Source: DASSKP01 sp035695045 (GTDB taxonomy: Bacteria; Actinomycetota; Actinomycetes; JAFAQI01). Taken from it: a stretch of DNA of 64,000 bases. This document shows, in pieces, positions 53,663-62,810 of the stretch. Below the pieces are notes generated by a model. It was not told where the DNA came from and searched no databases. It saw nothing but the letters and a program-made list of their open reading frames with translations. The stretch lies in assembly GCA_035695045.1 (NCBI GenBank), contig DASSEX010000017.1, forward strand, positions 1 through 64,000, read 5' to 3'. Every line of letters begins with the position of its first letter. Position 1 is the stretch's first letter. A program made the translations under genes and the position numbers.

Positions 53663-54421
53663 GGGTAAGCGGGCCGTCCGCGGGCGCAGCGCGACGAGGA
53701 GAAACAGGACGGCCCAGCCGAGGGCAACCCAGCTCCACACCGGGCCGAAGCTGCCGAGCCGATGCGGGTAGATCGCCGACTCGACGGCCATCCAGCCGAC
53801 CGTGACGACCAAGGTGAACGTCGCCAACGGTGTGGCCGGCCAGCACCTGGCGATCGCGATCAGCGCCGCGACGAGAGGGACAGCGATACCGAGCGCGGCT
53901 TGGATCGGATAGTGATCGAGCTTCACGGTCTGCTCGACGTCATGGGTCGACCTCGCCATCCGCCAGGCATAAGCAGCCGCAGGAAGAAGCGCCACCGCGA
54001 CCAGGGCGCCGAGCGGTCGGTCGAGCTGAGGTCGACGAGCGCGGAGGTCGACGGGGGCGACGGTTCCGAGCGCGGCCGCTGTCATCAACAGACCCGCGCC
54101 CGGCAGGAGGTGAACGGCAGACCCGGCAAGCAGCGCACCGCCGATGACTGCGAGTCCGACTGCGCCGATCTCCGCAACAAGCACCGGAGACCGCGGTTTG
54201 TAGGCGAGACCGGCGGCCGGCACGGCCACGAGAAGCAGGAACAGCAGTCCCCAGCCGGACTCCATGAGGTAGTGCGCCGCGAAATCCCGACCCTCGACGA
54301 AGACGGTCAGGGTGTCCTGCACCCCGAAGAACAGCCACCCCCAGAACAGCGCTGCGAGTCCGGCCACGATTCGCGACGCAACCAGCCGCCCCCCGCCCAC
54401 CGGCGGAAGTTTGACCGCCAC
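53642..54421 (-). CDS. Multi-pass membrane protein of unknown function
   Basis: Predicted 259-residue protein with about eight hydrophobic segments (for example SRIVAGLAALFWGWLFFG, GWGLLFLLLVAVPAAGLAY, LGWAVLFLLVALRP). No known transporter motif is seen. The GTG at 54421 (VAVKLPPVGGGRLVAS) is the first start that gives a membrane protein rather than shadow of the next gene. Its end overlaps the acyl-CoA dehydrogenase end by 21 bases, tail to tail, with no terminator between them. Confidence 0.7.
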   Translation of the reverse strand: MAVKLPPVGGGRLVASRIVAGLAALFWGWLFFGVQDTLTVFVEGRDFAAHYLMESGWGLLFLLLVAVPAAGLAYKPRSPVLVAEIGAVGLAVIGGALLAGSAVHLLPGAGLLMTAAALGTVAPVDLRARRPQLDRPLGALVAVALLPAAAYAWRMARSTHDVEQTVKLDHYPIQAALGIAVPLVAALIAIARCWPATPLATFTLVVTVGWMAVESAIYPHRLGSFGPVWSWVALGWAVLFLLVALRPRTARLPSRDLRG

Positions 54422-54468
54422 CGCGCGTTCGGTCAAAGGCGGCGAGTGAGGGGTTGCGTCGGTGGTGG

Positions 54469-56340
54469 CTACATGTGGGTGAGGACGCTCGACAGGTCGG
54501 GCTGCTCGGGGAACTGCATGTCGGTGCCCGGCGCGAGCTCGTAGTCGTTGATGAAGGCCGGGCAACGGCCGTTCGGCGACTGTGACCAGTACGTCGACTT
54601 GTCGCCGGTGAGGATGTCGCCGGCACCCCGCAACAGATCGCACGTCAGCCGCTCGCCGAAAGTGTGCGAGATGTTGAAGAAGTAGTTGTCGTTGCCGATC
54701 GGGTCCGGCCCGACGCTCGACGGATTCGTGTCGGTCGACAGGTTGCAGGTGCCGGAGAACAACGACGCCTCCGCAGGGCACGGGTAGGCCTCGAGCGGCG
54801 CGATGATGTAGCCGAGGAAGTCGCCGGCGGTGCCGATGTTGATCTCACCCTGGATCTTGCCCGGCGTCACCGCGTTGACCGTCTCGCGGACCGTCTGCAC
54901 GATCTGTGGGTACATCTCGCCCGGTCCACCGGCGATGAGGATGTTGCCGATCCGGCCGGCGAACACGGAGGTGCCCAGGAGTGTGCCGGTGTACCAAGGC
55001 GCGTTGCCGGCGCGTGCGGCCGGAGCACCGATGACCTGGCCCGCGTAGACGATGCCCGCGAGCACCGGCGACGTCGTCGGGTCGTTGAGGAAGTAGCTGT
55101 TCATCGCAACGACCGGGTCGCCCGTCAGCGGCTGCGCACGGTCGGCGGCCTCCTTGACCTTGGCCAGGACGCGGGCGGCGTACTCGTCGAGAGCGCAGAG
55201 GTTCTGCGAGTCGGCATCGGACGGCACCGAGCTGTCCTTGCAGCCACGATCGGTCGGCTGCGTGCGCCCCAGCGTCGCAACCTGGTCCATCGCGAACGCC
55301 CCGCCGAAGGTCTTCTCGATCTGCACGTCGAGACGCCCGACGTAGTCACCGGTGACCTTGCGGTTGTCGCTGCCAAGGACGGTCGGGTGCGCCGAGAAGC
55401 TCACGTAGGTGTCGAGGACCGTGCCGGTCGACGGATCCTTCGCCTGCAGGACGCGGACCTCGTCGTCCATCGTCTGGTTGGCGGGGTCCTCCCTGAACTG
55501 GTTGTTGAGCAGCCAGTCCGCGGTCGGCGTGTTCGTGCAACCGGGGTCGTTGTTGTCGAGGCACTCCTGCGGCGGGTACTGCGCCTCACCGTTGACGCCG
55601 CCGTGCACCGCGGCATAGCTCAGGGTGGCGGGCTGCATCGCCTGCCACGCCTTGACGATGGCCGCGACCGTCTGGTCGTGGACCTCCTTGAGGTACGACG
55701 TCGGCACTCCACCCCACACGCCGGCGGTGTCCGGACCGCCGTGGGAGTGGACCGAGTCGACGACGATCTCGGTCGGCGTCGGCACCGGCGCGCTCACCTG
55801 TCCCACCCGCTTGCCAGGCGCGGTCTTGCCGTTGGCGAGGGTCGCGGGCGCAGTCGCGAGCTCCGCGATCTTCGCCGAGGCGTCCTTGCGGATCTCGTTG
55901 ATGCCGAACGGGCCCTGCTTGTAGGCGTTGAAGTAGCCCTGCGTCTCGATCTGACCCATGACGATCGTGTGACCGCCGCCGCTCACCGCGAACGCTCGCA
56001 CATGCGACCCGTCGCTCTCACAGGTCTTGTCGGGGAACCGCGTCGGGTCGCAGCCGTAGGACTTGTCGCCCAGAATCCCGGTCGCGTAGCGGTTGCCGAG
56101 TGCATCGCTGGCGCCCGGCACGTTCACGACGTTGCCGGGCCGGCCAGAGCTGAAGCCGTAGCCGCCGAGGAAGAAGTCGTTGTTGGCGAGCATGTCCTGC
56201 GTCGGGTTGATCGACTCCACGTCGCCGCCGACGAGGTAGGTCGCCGGGGTCGCGCTGTCCGCCGTCACGGCGAACGCGGCGGGAAGTGCAGCCGCGGCCG
56301 CGACGGCGGCAGCGGAAAGGACGGCGACACGACGGCGCAC
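54469..56340 (-). CDS. Secreted neutral-ceramidase-like hydrolase
   Basis: Predicted 623-residue exported protein. A signal peptide (VRRRVAVLSAAAVAAAAALP, cut near AFA) is followed by a domain with VDSVHSHGGPDTAG near residue 205, matching the THTHSGP zinc/substrate motif of neutral ceramidases, plus VSFSAHPTVLG and GGPGEMYPQ. Several cysteines suggest disulfides. The enzyme would act outside the cell, perhaps on N-acyl sphingolipids or other amides; the substrate is inference. GGGGAG precedes the GTG start. A divergent relative begins at 56527. Confidence 0.75.
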   Translation of the reverse strand: MRRRVAVLSAAAVAAAAALPAAFAVTADSATPATYLVGGDVESINPTQDMLANNDFFLGGYGFSSGRPGNVVNVPGASDALGNRYATGILGDKSYGCDPTRFPDKTCESDGSHVRAFAVSGGGHTIVMGQIETQGYFNAYKQGPFGINEIRKDASAKIAELATAPATLANGKTAPGKRVGQVSAPVPTPTEIVVDSVHSHGGPDTAGVWGGVPTSYLKEVHDQTVAAIVKAWQAMQPATLSYAAVHGGVNGEAQYPPQECLDNNDPGCTNTPTADWLLNNQFREDPANQTMDDEVRVLQAKDPSTGTVLDTYVSFSAHPTVLGSDNRKVTGDYVGRLDVQIEKTFGGAFAMDQVATLGRTQPTDRGCKDSSVPSDADSQNLCALDEYAARVLAKVKEAADRAQPLTGDPVVAMNSYFLNDPTTSPVLAGIVYAGQVIGAPAARAGNAPWYTGTLLGTSVFAGRIGNILIAGGPGEMYPQIVQTVRETVNAVTPGKIQGEINIGTAGDFLGYIIAPLEAYPCPAEASLFSGTCNLSTDTNPSSVGPDPIGNDNYFFNISHTFGERLTCDLLRGAGDILTGDKSTYWSQSPNGRCPAFINDYELAPGTDMQFPEQPDLSSVLTHM

Positions 56341-56356
56341 GGATGCTCCCCTGGGT

Positions 56357-56375
56357 AACGGTCACAGTCACCGTT
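56357..56375. promoter_or_regulatory. Palindromic operator-like site before ceramidase-like gene
   Basis: AACGGTCACAGTCACCGTT has outer arms AACGGT/ACCGTT and sits 16 bases before the GTG of the minus-strand ceramidase-like gene, in the 186-base region shared with its divergent neighbour. A regulator binding here could control both. No matching regulator gene is visible. Confidence 0.35.
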
Positions 56376-56526
56376 CGCCCGCCAGCGGGGTTCTCCTGCT
56401 TACCCGGGCGACAGTTCGTGGCCCGTCACCAACCCGCACGCTCCGTGTTGTTCCGGTGACGGCAGGAGCGCGCCGCGCCACGGCGAACCTCTATCGAGCC
56501 CAGCGATGCGTCTCCAGGAGTGCCCG

Positions 56527-59469
56527 ATGAAGCGCGCCCTCGTCCACCTTCTCGCCGGCGCGCTCGTCGCGGCCGGCGGCGCCTACGCGATGGCCGCCGA
56601 CGGGAGCGCTCCCGCCTCCGACTGGACCGGTCTGCGCGCCGGCGTCGGCGTCGCCGACGCGACCTGGCATGTCGGGGCAGGCGCCGGACAGTACGCCTCC
56701 GACAACATCCCGAACGACGCGTCGAACGAGTGGGACCCCAACGTCCAGCACGTCAAGCAGGCGTCGTCCTACGGCGTCGCCAGCCGGCTCTCCATGCGGG
56801 CGATCGTCCTGCAGGACGGCCAGGGCCATGCACCGATCGCGCTGCTGAAGGTCGACAACTACCTCGCGCAGGACTACCTGACGCGCCGGATCGCCGCGAT
56901 CCTCGCCGCCGACGGCAGCAAGGTCACCTACAACCACATCCTCATGTCGGCGACGCACGACCACAACTCGCCCTACTACTCGACACCGTCGTGGGGCGTC
57001 TGGGCGTTCCAGGACGTGATGGACCTGCGCATGTTCGAGTACCAGGCGCGCGCGGGCGCCGCGGCGATCGAGCAGGCGGAGCGGTCGATGGTCCCGGCCC
57101 GCGTCGGCGCGACGACCGTGCAGTACCCGGACTTCCAGGGCAACATCGCCGGCCAGGACCTCGACAACCAGGGTGCGCCCGCCGGATACCCGGTCGGCGT
57201 CAACGACCACGGCCTCGTCGTCATGCGCTTCGATCAGCGCACCGCCGACCAGACATGGAAGCCGCTGGCGACGTACGTCAACTACGCCGAGCACGGTGAG
57301 TCGCTCAACGGGACCGACCTGATCAGCGAGGACTGGTGGGCGCCGTTCCAGCGGTACGTCGACCGCGCGACCGGAGTGCCGGTGGTCTTCAGCCAGGGGT
57401 CGGTCGGCTCGGCCGAGGGCCCCTACGACCGCTACGGCGACCACACACCCACGACGACCGACGGCGGCGACACCGTCTACAAGATCTGGGCGCACGAGAA
57501 CTTCGCGCAGGCCGAGCGCGGCACGCATCTGCTCGCCGAGAAGGTCGTCGACGCGTGGAACGCGATCGGCAACGGTGACCCGTCGGTGCAGGTGCCCTAC
57601 GAGACCAACCCGGTCGTCGACATGCTCACGCACTGGGTCGCGGGTCCGCTGTCGCACCCCTACCCGTCGGTCGGCAACTGCCGCACCCAGAACAGCGTCG
57701 ACGGCGACCCGGGTGTGCCCGCCGCCGGGCTGCCCGACTGCCAGCGCGGCGGCCTCGGCCAGCAGACGAGTCCTCTCTACGAGAACCTCAAGAAGGCTGG
57801 CCTGCCCCTGCCTGACAACTACGACGCGACGGCGTTCACCGGCGTCGAGGAGAACCTGCGGATCAAGCTGCAGGCCGTTCGCATCGGCGACACGCTGCTC
57901 GCGTCGTGCTCCTGCGAGGCGCAGAGCGACCTCATCAAGAACCTCGAGTCGCGCACCGACGCGACGACCGGCAACATCTACGACGGCTTCGACTACGCCA
58001 ACGCGGCCGACGTTGCCGACGCCTGGCCCGGCCAGGGCGTGCAGCCGTGCCGCCCGGTCGACGACTCCGACCTGAGCAAGGGCTACGACTGCCCCAACCC
58101 GACCGGATCGACGGGCGACTACCCCAACTGGCTGTTCGGCAAGGGACGGATCACCGTCAGCCAGGCTGCGTTCGACCACATGGAAGCCGAGATCCACAAC
58201 GACGCGAACGGCTGGAACGACCCCAGCTACGTCGCGCAGGCCAACAGCGAGCCGACGAACCTCGCCGACATCAAGGGCAACTTCACCAAGACCGAGCTCG
58301 GCGCCGACCACGACGGCTACGACTACTCATCGCCCGACTGCCAGGGCTACGCGCTGAGCGTCGGCCTCGGTCACACCGGCGACTACGACGGTTACACCGT
58401 CTCCTACCGCGAGTACATGGCTCGCGACGCGTATCGCAAGGCCTTGACGTCGTACGGCGCCCACACCGCCGACTACATGGTGACGAACCTCGTCGGCATG
58501 GCCGCCAACCTCCGCTGCGGAACGCCGCTCATTGCGCAGCCGACCGATCCGCTGGCCGCCGCCGACGAGCAGCGTCAGGCCGCCGCAGCCGCCGCGCTGG
58601 GGCAGCTGTCGTCCTTCTACTACGACACATGGAACGCGCAGATCCCCGACAACGCCGGCCCGGCCCGCCCGCTGCAGCAGCCGCCCGCGACGGTGCAGCG
58701 GTTCGACGCCGTGCAGTTCCGCTGGGTCGGTGGCGACAACTGGACCGACAACCCGACCGTGAAGGTGCAGCAGCAGGATGCCAACGGCAACTGGGTCGAC
58801 TACGCGGACCAGAGCGGCGAGATCCAGGTCGTCCTGGACAACCCCGCGACGTCGAGCGGGGACTTCGGCCTGAGCGGCCTGGCGGGCGAGCAGCTGAACA
58901 ACCGGGCCGGCAGGCAGGAGTGGCACTGGCGCGCATCGTTCGAAGTCTTCGACTCCTACCCGCGAGCCGACGTGCCCGGCGGCCAGGTGCCGAACGGCAC
59001 CTACCGCTTCGTCGTCGACGGCCACATCCACCAGGCAGGCGCAGCGACGCCGTACGAGCTGGCGTCTGACCCGTTCACGGTCACGCCCTGGACGGGGATC
59101 ACTGCCGGCGACCTCAGGCGCGACGACGCAACGCACGTGTCGTTCGTCATCGCCCCGATCGCCTACCCACGGACGCCGAAGACCACCGACGGCATCGCCT
59201 TCTACAAGGACGACCCGGGCTTCCACCTGATCTGCACGACCTGCACCTTCCGCCCGTGGGCGACGACGTCCACGCCGGTCAGCGCGATCGTGGAGGTCCA
59301 CTGCGCCAACGGGAAGACCAAGCAGGTCGCCGCGACATACGACCCGAGCACGGGGCGTTGGGTCGCCACCGTCGCCTCGGGCGTCGGCGTTACGTGGACG
59401 ATTCCCGCGGGAGGGATCCGCGACGCCTACGGCGAAACGAACGGACAGCCGGTCGGACCGGCCACCTGA
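56527..59469 (+). CDS. Large secreted neutral-ceramidase-like protein
   Basis: Predicted 980-residue exported protein. A signal peptide (MKRALVHLLAGALVAAGGAYAM) is followed by a ceramidase-type domain: AGVGVADATWHVG, GVASRLSMRAIVLQD, ILMSATHDHNSP (the THTHSGP position) and NYAEHGESLNG. Its C-terminal part carries immunoglobulin-like strands (VQFRWVGGDNWTDNPTVKVQ) as in known neutral ceramidases. It is longer than the family norm. The ATG at 56527 has AGGAG six bases before it; an ATG 21 bases earlier lacks one. Cofactor and substrate remain inferred. Confidence 0.78.
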   Translation: MKRALVHLLAGALVAAGGAYAMAADGSAPASDWTGLRAGVGVADATWHVGAGAGQYASDNIPNDASNEWDPNVQHVKQASSYGVASRLSMRAIVLQDGQGHAPIALLKVDNYLAQDYLTRRIAAILAADGSKVTYNHILMSATHDHNSPYYSTPSWGVWAFQDVMDLRMFEYQARAGAAAIEQAERSMVPARVGATTVQYPDFQGNIAGQDLDNQGAPAGYPVGVNDHGLVVMRFDQRTADQTWKPLATYVNYAEHGESLNGTDLISEDWWAPFQRYVDRATGVPVVFSQGSVGSAEGPYDRYGDHTPTTTDGGDTVYKIWAHENFAQAERGTHLLAEKVVDAWNAIGNGDPSVQVPYETNPVVDMLTHWVAGPLSHPYPSVGNCRTQNSVDGDPGVPAAGLPDCQRGGLGQQTSPLYENLKKAGLPLPDNYDATAFTGVEENLRIKLQAVRIGDTLLASCSCEAQSDLIKNLESRTDATTGNIYDGFDYANAADVADAWPGQGVQPCRPVDDSDLSKGYDCPNPTGSTGDYPNWLFGKGRITVSQAAFDHMEAEIHNDANGWNDPSYVAQANSEPTNLADIKGNFTKTELGADHDGYDYSSPDCQGYALSVGLGHTGDYDGYTVSYREYMARDAYRKALTSYGAHTADYMVTNLVGMAANLRCGTPLIAQPTDPLAAADEQRQAAAAAALGQLSSFYYDTWNAQIPDNAGPARPLQQPPATVQRFDAVQFRWVGGDNWTDNPTVKVQQQDANGNWVDYADQSGEIQVVLDNPATSSGDFGLSGLAGEQLNNRAGRQEWHWRASFEVFDSYPRADVPGGQVPNGTYRFVVDGHIHQAGAATPYELASDPFTVTPWTGITAGDLRRDDATHVSFVIAPIAYPRTPKTTDGIAFYKDDPGFHLICTTCTFRPWATTSTPVSAIVEVHCANGKTKQVAATYDPSTGRWVATVASGVGVTWTIPAGGIRDAYGETNGQPVGPAT

Positions 59470-59489
59470 CGACGACGCCGGAGGTCGCC

Positions 59490-61283
59490 ATGTCCCGCGC
59501 TTCTCTCCCCGTTCGTCGCGGCGTGCTCGCCGCCGCCGGCGGGCTCCTTCTCGCCTCCGGGCTCGCGTTCGTGCCGGCATCTGCCGGCACCGGGTCGGGC
59601 ATCGTGGTGCTCCGCGACGTCCGCACCGGCCACGAGGCCAGCCCGACCGGCAAGGTCACCTTCCCGATCAACGCCACGCATCCGCAGCCGGACACGCAGA
59701 TCGAGCCGTCGATCGCGGTCAATCCCGCCAACCCGCTCAACGCCGTGACGGTGTACCAGGAAGGCCGGGTCGACGCCGGCGGCGATGCAGGCAACGGCTG
59801 GGCCACGACCTTCGACGGCGGGAAGACCTGGATCCACGGTTACCTGCCCGGGCTGACCCGCACGACGGGTGGCACGTTCGATCGGGCGTCCGACGCGGTC
59901 GTGACCTTCGGCGCCGACCCGGCGAAGCCCGGCCACTACCTCGTCTACGCGAACAGTCTCGTCTTCGACGACGGCACCGGACCGACGGGCGACACCAACC
60001 AGAGCGGCATGGCGGTCAACGTCAGCAAGGATGACGGCCGCACCTGGAGCAAGGCAGTGGTCCTCGAGCAGGACGGCCTCGCCGGTCTCAACGACAAGAA
60101 CTGGCTGGTTGCCGACAACGGCACCGGCGCCGGTCACACCACCGGCCGCGTCTACGTCGTCTGGGACCGCATCGCGCCGATGATCTACAGCTACTGCGAC
60201 AGCAGCTGCGACAAGCTCGCCAGCTGGACCAGCTCACCGGCCAACAACGGCTCCTTCTACGTCTTCGACCCGATGCCCGGCATCGGCTCGATCCCCCTGG
60301 TGCTGCCGGACGGCAGCCTCGGCATCGTCTTCGAGGGCGACTTCGGCGGTACGCCGTCCATTCCGTCCTCACCGACGGACCAGCCCGAGTTCGCCGTCGC
60401 CGGGTCGCAGCTGATGTTCGCGCTCGCGCCGGGCGCAGGCTCGGTGCCGTGGCCCGCACCGCTGACGTTCACGCAGACCGCCTTCGGCATCGCCGCCAAC
60501 ACCGGCAACCCCGTGGCGGAGCAGCGCGCCGGCACGTTGCCCGCCGCCGCCATCGACCCGAAGACGGGCCAGATCTATGTCGCGTGGGAGGACGGCCGCT
60601 TCCGCAGCGATGGTCTCAACGACATCGTGTTCTCCACGTCGACGAACGACGGGGTGACCTGGAGCGCGCCGAAGAAGGTGAACGGCGGCACCGGCAGCGA
60701 CCACATCGACCATTGGAACGCGATGATCGACGTCGGCAGGGACGGCGTCGTGCATGTCGGCTACCGGCAGCGCAACGAGAAGCCCGGAACCCCGACCACG
60801 AGGTCGGCGCACGGGTTCAGCCCGTACATCTACACCTACTACCAGCAGTCGTCCGACCACGGCGGCCACTGGACCGCACCGCTGCAGGCCAACAAGGTGA
60901 CCACCGACGTCGGCTACGCCGCCTTCTCACGAGGCGGCGCCTTCCTCGGTGACTACAACCAGGTGGCCGCAGCGAGCAACGGGACGACGTACCTCGTCCA
61001 CAACGAGGCGCTTCCCCGGTTCAAGGGCGAGAAGTGCAACTGCAGCTTCACCAGTGGCAACGGCCACCAGCACCAGTACACCTACGTCGCGGTGATCGGT
61101 AAGCGCCTCACGCGGCCGGGTCACGCCGCCGCGGCGGCCGGCGTCCCCGGCAACAGCGGCAGCGGCTCGGCGAACGCCGGCTCGCTGGCGGCGACGGGTC
61201 TCGGTGCAGCGCTTCCGGCCGCGGGCCTGGTGTTCCTCGTCGCCGCGTTCGGGCTGCGGCGTCGTACGGCGTCCTTCAGCTGA
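59490..61283 (+). CDS. Cell-wall Asp-box beta-propeller with LAATG sorting signal
   Basis: Predicted 597-residue exoenzyme-like protein. A signal peptide precedes a sialidase-type propeller with at least four Asp boxes (TFDGGKTW, SKDDGRTW, STNDGVTW, SSDHGGHW). The C-terminus has LAATG, a hydrophobic helix and RRR, the class E-type sortase layout LAxTG, so the protein should be attached to peptidoglycan. A catalytic Arg triad is not obvious, so it may bind glycans rather than cleave them. GGAGG at 59480-59484 precedes the ATG by five bases. It follows the ceramidase-like gene after 20 bases. Confidence 0.82.
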   Translation: MSRASLPVRRGVLAAAGGLLLASGLAFVPASAGTGSGIVVLRDVRTGHEASPTGKVTFPINATHPQPDTQIEPSIAVNPANPLNAVTVYQEGRVDAGGDAGNGWATTFDGGKTWIHGYLPGLTRTTGGTFDRASDAVVTFGADPAKPGHYLVYANSLVFDDGTGPTGDTNQSGMAVNVSKDDGRTWSKAVVLEQDGLAGLNDKNWLVADNGTGAGHTTGRVYVVWDRIAPMIYSYCDSSCDKLASWTSSPANNGSFYVFDPMPGIGSIPLVLPDGSLGIVFEGDFGGTPSIPSSPTDQPEFAVAGSQLMFALAPGAGSVPWPAPLTFTQTAFGIAANTGNPVAEQRAGTLPAAAIDPKTGQIYVAWEDGRFRSDGLNDIVFSTSTNDGVTWSAPKKVNGGTGSDHIDHWNAMIDVGRDGVVHVGYRQRNEKPGTPTTRSAHGFSPYIYTYYQQSSDHGGHWTAPLQANKVTTDVGYAAFSRGGAFLGDYNQVAAASNGTTYLVHNEALPRFKGEKCNCSFTSGNGHQHQYTYVAVIGKRLTRPGHAAAAAGVPGNSGSGSANAGSLAATGLGAALPAAGLVFLVAAFGLRRRTASFS

Positions 61284-61350
61284 TCTTCGTCGTCACGACC
61301 GTGATGACGGCGTGTCGCGCCGCCGGCCGGTCGTAGCGGCGAAGATCAGC
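61279..61350. repeat. Long-loop inverted repeat with both stop codons
   Basis: GCTGATCTTCG (61279-61289) and CGAAGATCAGC (61340-61350) are perfect inverses with a 50-base loop. The left arm contains the TGA of the propeller gene (61281-61283), and the right arm contains the stop of the YdeI-like gene (61346-61348, minus). A bidirectional terminator is likely. It resembles the element at 1139-1220 in design. Confidence 0.5.
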
Positions 61351-61624
61351 GGGCCGCTGCCCGACCGGTTCGCTCGCGGTGCTTGCACCCGGGCCAGCAG
61401 CACGGACGGCGCATGCCCTCGGCGAGCTCCTCGGTCGTGCGCCGGACACGGCGATCGCGAGTGACCTGTTGCCTGGCGTCCTCGACCCAGCAGATGAACT
61501 CGTTGCGGGCGAGGGGCGTGATGTCCTTCCACGCCGCGAGCACTTTGGCGTCCGCGACCAGCGCCGCACGCAGGTCCGCCGGCAGCTCGTGCACCACGCC
61601 GCCCGGCACCGAAACGTCGCCCAT
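61346..61624 (-). CDS. YdeI/OmpD-associated family protein
   Basis: Predicted 92-residue protein with VHELPADLRAALVADAKVLAAWKD and NEFICWVEDARQQVTRDRRVRRTTEELAEG, the usual YdeI-type block. The C-terminus has PCCWPGCKHR, possibly metal-binding. The family is loosely linked to bacteriocin protection, but its role is unclear. ATG start at 61624. A longer in-frame start at 61708 adds sequence without family character. Confidence 0.78.
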   Translation of the reverse strand: MGDVSVPGGVVHELPADLRAALVADAKVLAAWKDITPLARNEFICWVEDARQQVTRDRRVRRTTEELAEGMRRPCCWPGCKHRERTGRAAAR

Positions 61625-61794
61625 GGCGCGACCGTAGCCTCCATTGCGCGAAACCGTCGCCCTCGTGCAGCCCGCGGTCAGCGTCACCAACGACGACATC
61701 CGCGTCACGACTGCCCGTCAGACGATCGTCATCCCCGTCGCGCTCTTGACCCCATCGTCATCCCGCTGCCCGGCGGGACACCGCCGCCGCTCCG

Positions 61795-62778
61795 CTAGAG
61801 CATCGAACGCATGCTGTGGGCGTTGGCCGCGGCGCGCAGAAGCGGCAGGCCGAGAAGCTCTTCCGTGGTTCGCAGCAGCGAGTAGTGCGTGTAGTGCGTC
61901 GACGACCGCGTCCCCGGCGTCACGCTCGGCGCGATCAGCACGGTGGCCACGCGGTTGGTCGACCCGTCGAGACCCTCATCCCATGTCACGAACACGGCGG
62001 TGTGGCCGGCGGCGTACATGGGACTCGCCACGATCCGGTTGAGCCACGTGCCCAGCCACGAGTCCGCGGTCGCGGTCGAGCAGTCGTGCCCGTCGTCGCA
62101 GAGGTTCGGCGTGATGAAGGTGAACGGTCGCAGCGTGCGCTGCTGCAGCATCGTGGCGAAACGACCCGTGGCGCCCCCCATCGGCCGGTCCCAGTTGAGG
62201 CACTGGTCGCGGATGCCGGGGAAGTAGACCGCCGGGTTGTGGCGCGCCGCATAACCGTCGTACGACGCCCGATCGCACGCCGTCTGCATGTTTTCCGCAA
62301 ACGACCGCCACTGCCGACCCCTGGCGCTCAGCTGCCGGAAGATCGTCGTCCGCCACTGCGGACAGCTGCTCGGTGAGCAGTCAGTGGTCACGCCGCCGGT
62401 CGACCCCGAGACGGCGGCGAGGTAGTTGGGAAGCGACGGATGCGTGATGGCGTAGTAGTTGGTCGCCACTGCGCAGTGACGGGCGTACCACGCAAGGTGC
62501 GGGGCCTGCCCGCTCGGACCGAGCACCTGCGAGTAGGACCGGTTCTCCATCCAGATCCAGATGACGTGCGTGTTGCCGGCCGCCGACCCACCGCGGCCAC
62601 AGGGGGCAGAGGTCTGCGTCGCGGAGGTGGCGAGCACGCGCGTCGTCGGCACGGGCGCGCCAGACGTGGTGGGCGACACGCCGGTGACTGCCGGTTCTGC
62701 GCGCGGAGTGCTCGCGCTGCCACAGCCAGTGACGAGCAGCGCGAGAGCTGCAACCGTTGCGCCGACGACATCTCGCAT
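61795..62778 (-). CDS. Phosphoesterase-family lipoprotein (acid phosphatase-like)
   Basis: Predicted 327-residue lipoprotein: signal peptide with lipobox LLVTGCGS, a Ser/Thr/Pro linker, then a phosphoesterase domain (family of acid phosphatases and phospholipase C-like enzymes). The key motifs are IWMENRSYSQVLG, THPSLPNYLAAVSG, ITPNLCDDGHDC and VTWDEGLDG. It acts outside the membrane. The substrate is unknown. The ATG at 62778 is chosen; a GTG three codons earlier is also possible. Its 5' end diverges from the baeRF gene 32 bases away. Confidence 0.86.
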   Translation of the reverse strand: MRDVVGATVAALALLVTGCGSASTPRAEPAVTGVSPTTSGAPVPTTRVLATSATQTSAPCGRGGSAAGNTHVIWIWMENRSYSQVLGPSGQAPHLAWYARHCAVATNYYAITHPSLPNYLAAVSGSTGGVTTDCSPSSCPQWRTTIFRQLSARGRQWRSFAENMQTACDRASYDGYAARHNPAVYFPGIRDQCLNWDRPMGGATGRFATMLQQRTLRPFTFITPNLCDDGHDCSTATADSWLGTWLNRIVASPMYAAGHTAVFVTWDEGLDGSTNRVATVLIAPSVTPGTRSSTHYTHYSLLRTTEELLGLPLLRAAANAHSMRSML

Positions 62779-62810
62779 GCGATCCACCGTACGTGGGCAG
62801 GCAACGGGTC

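Noticed and set aside
54664..58311. Large antisense frames over both ceramidase-like genes
   Set aside because: Sense frames have signal peptides, ribosome sites and family motifs; the antisense ones have none.
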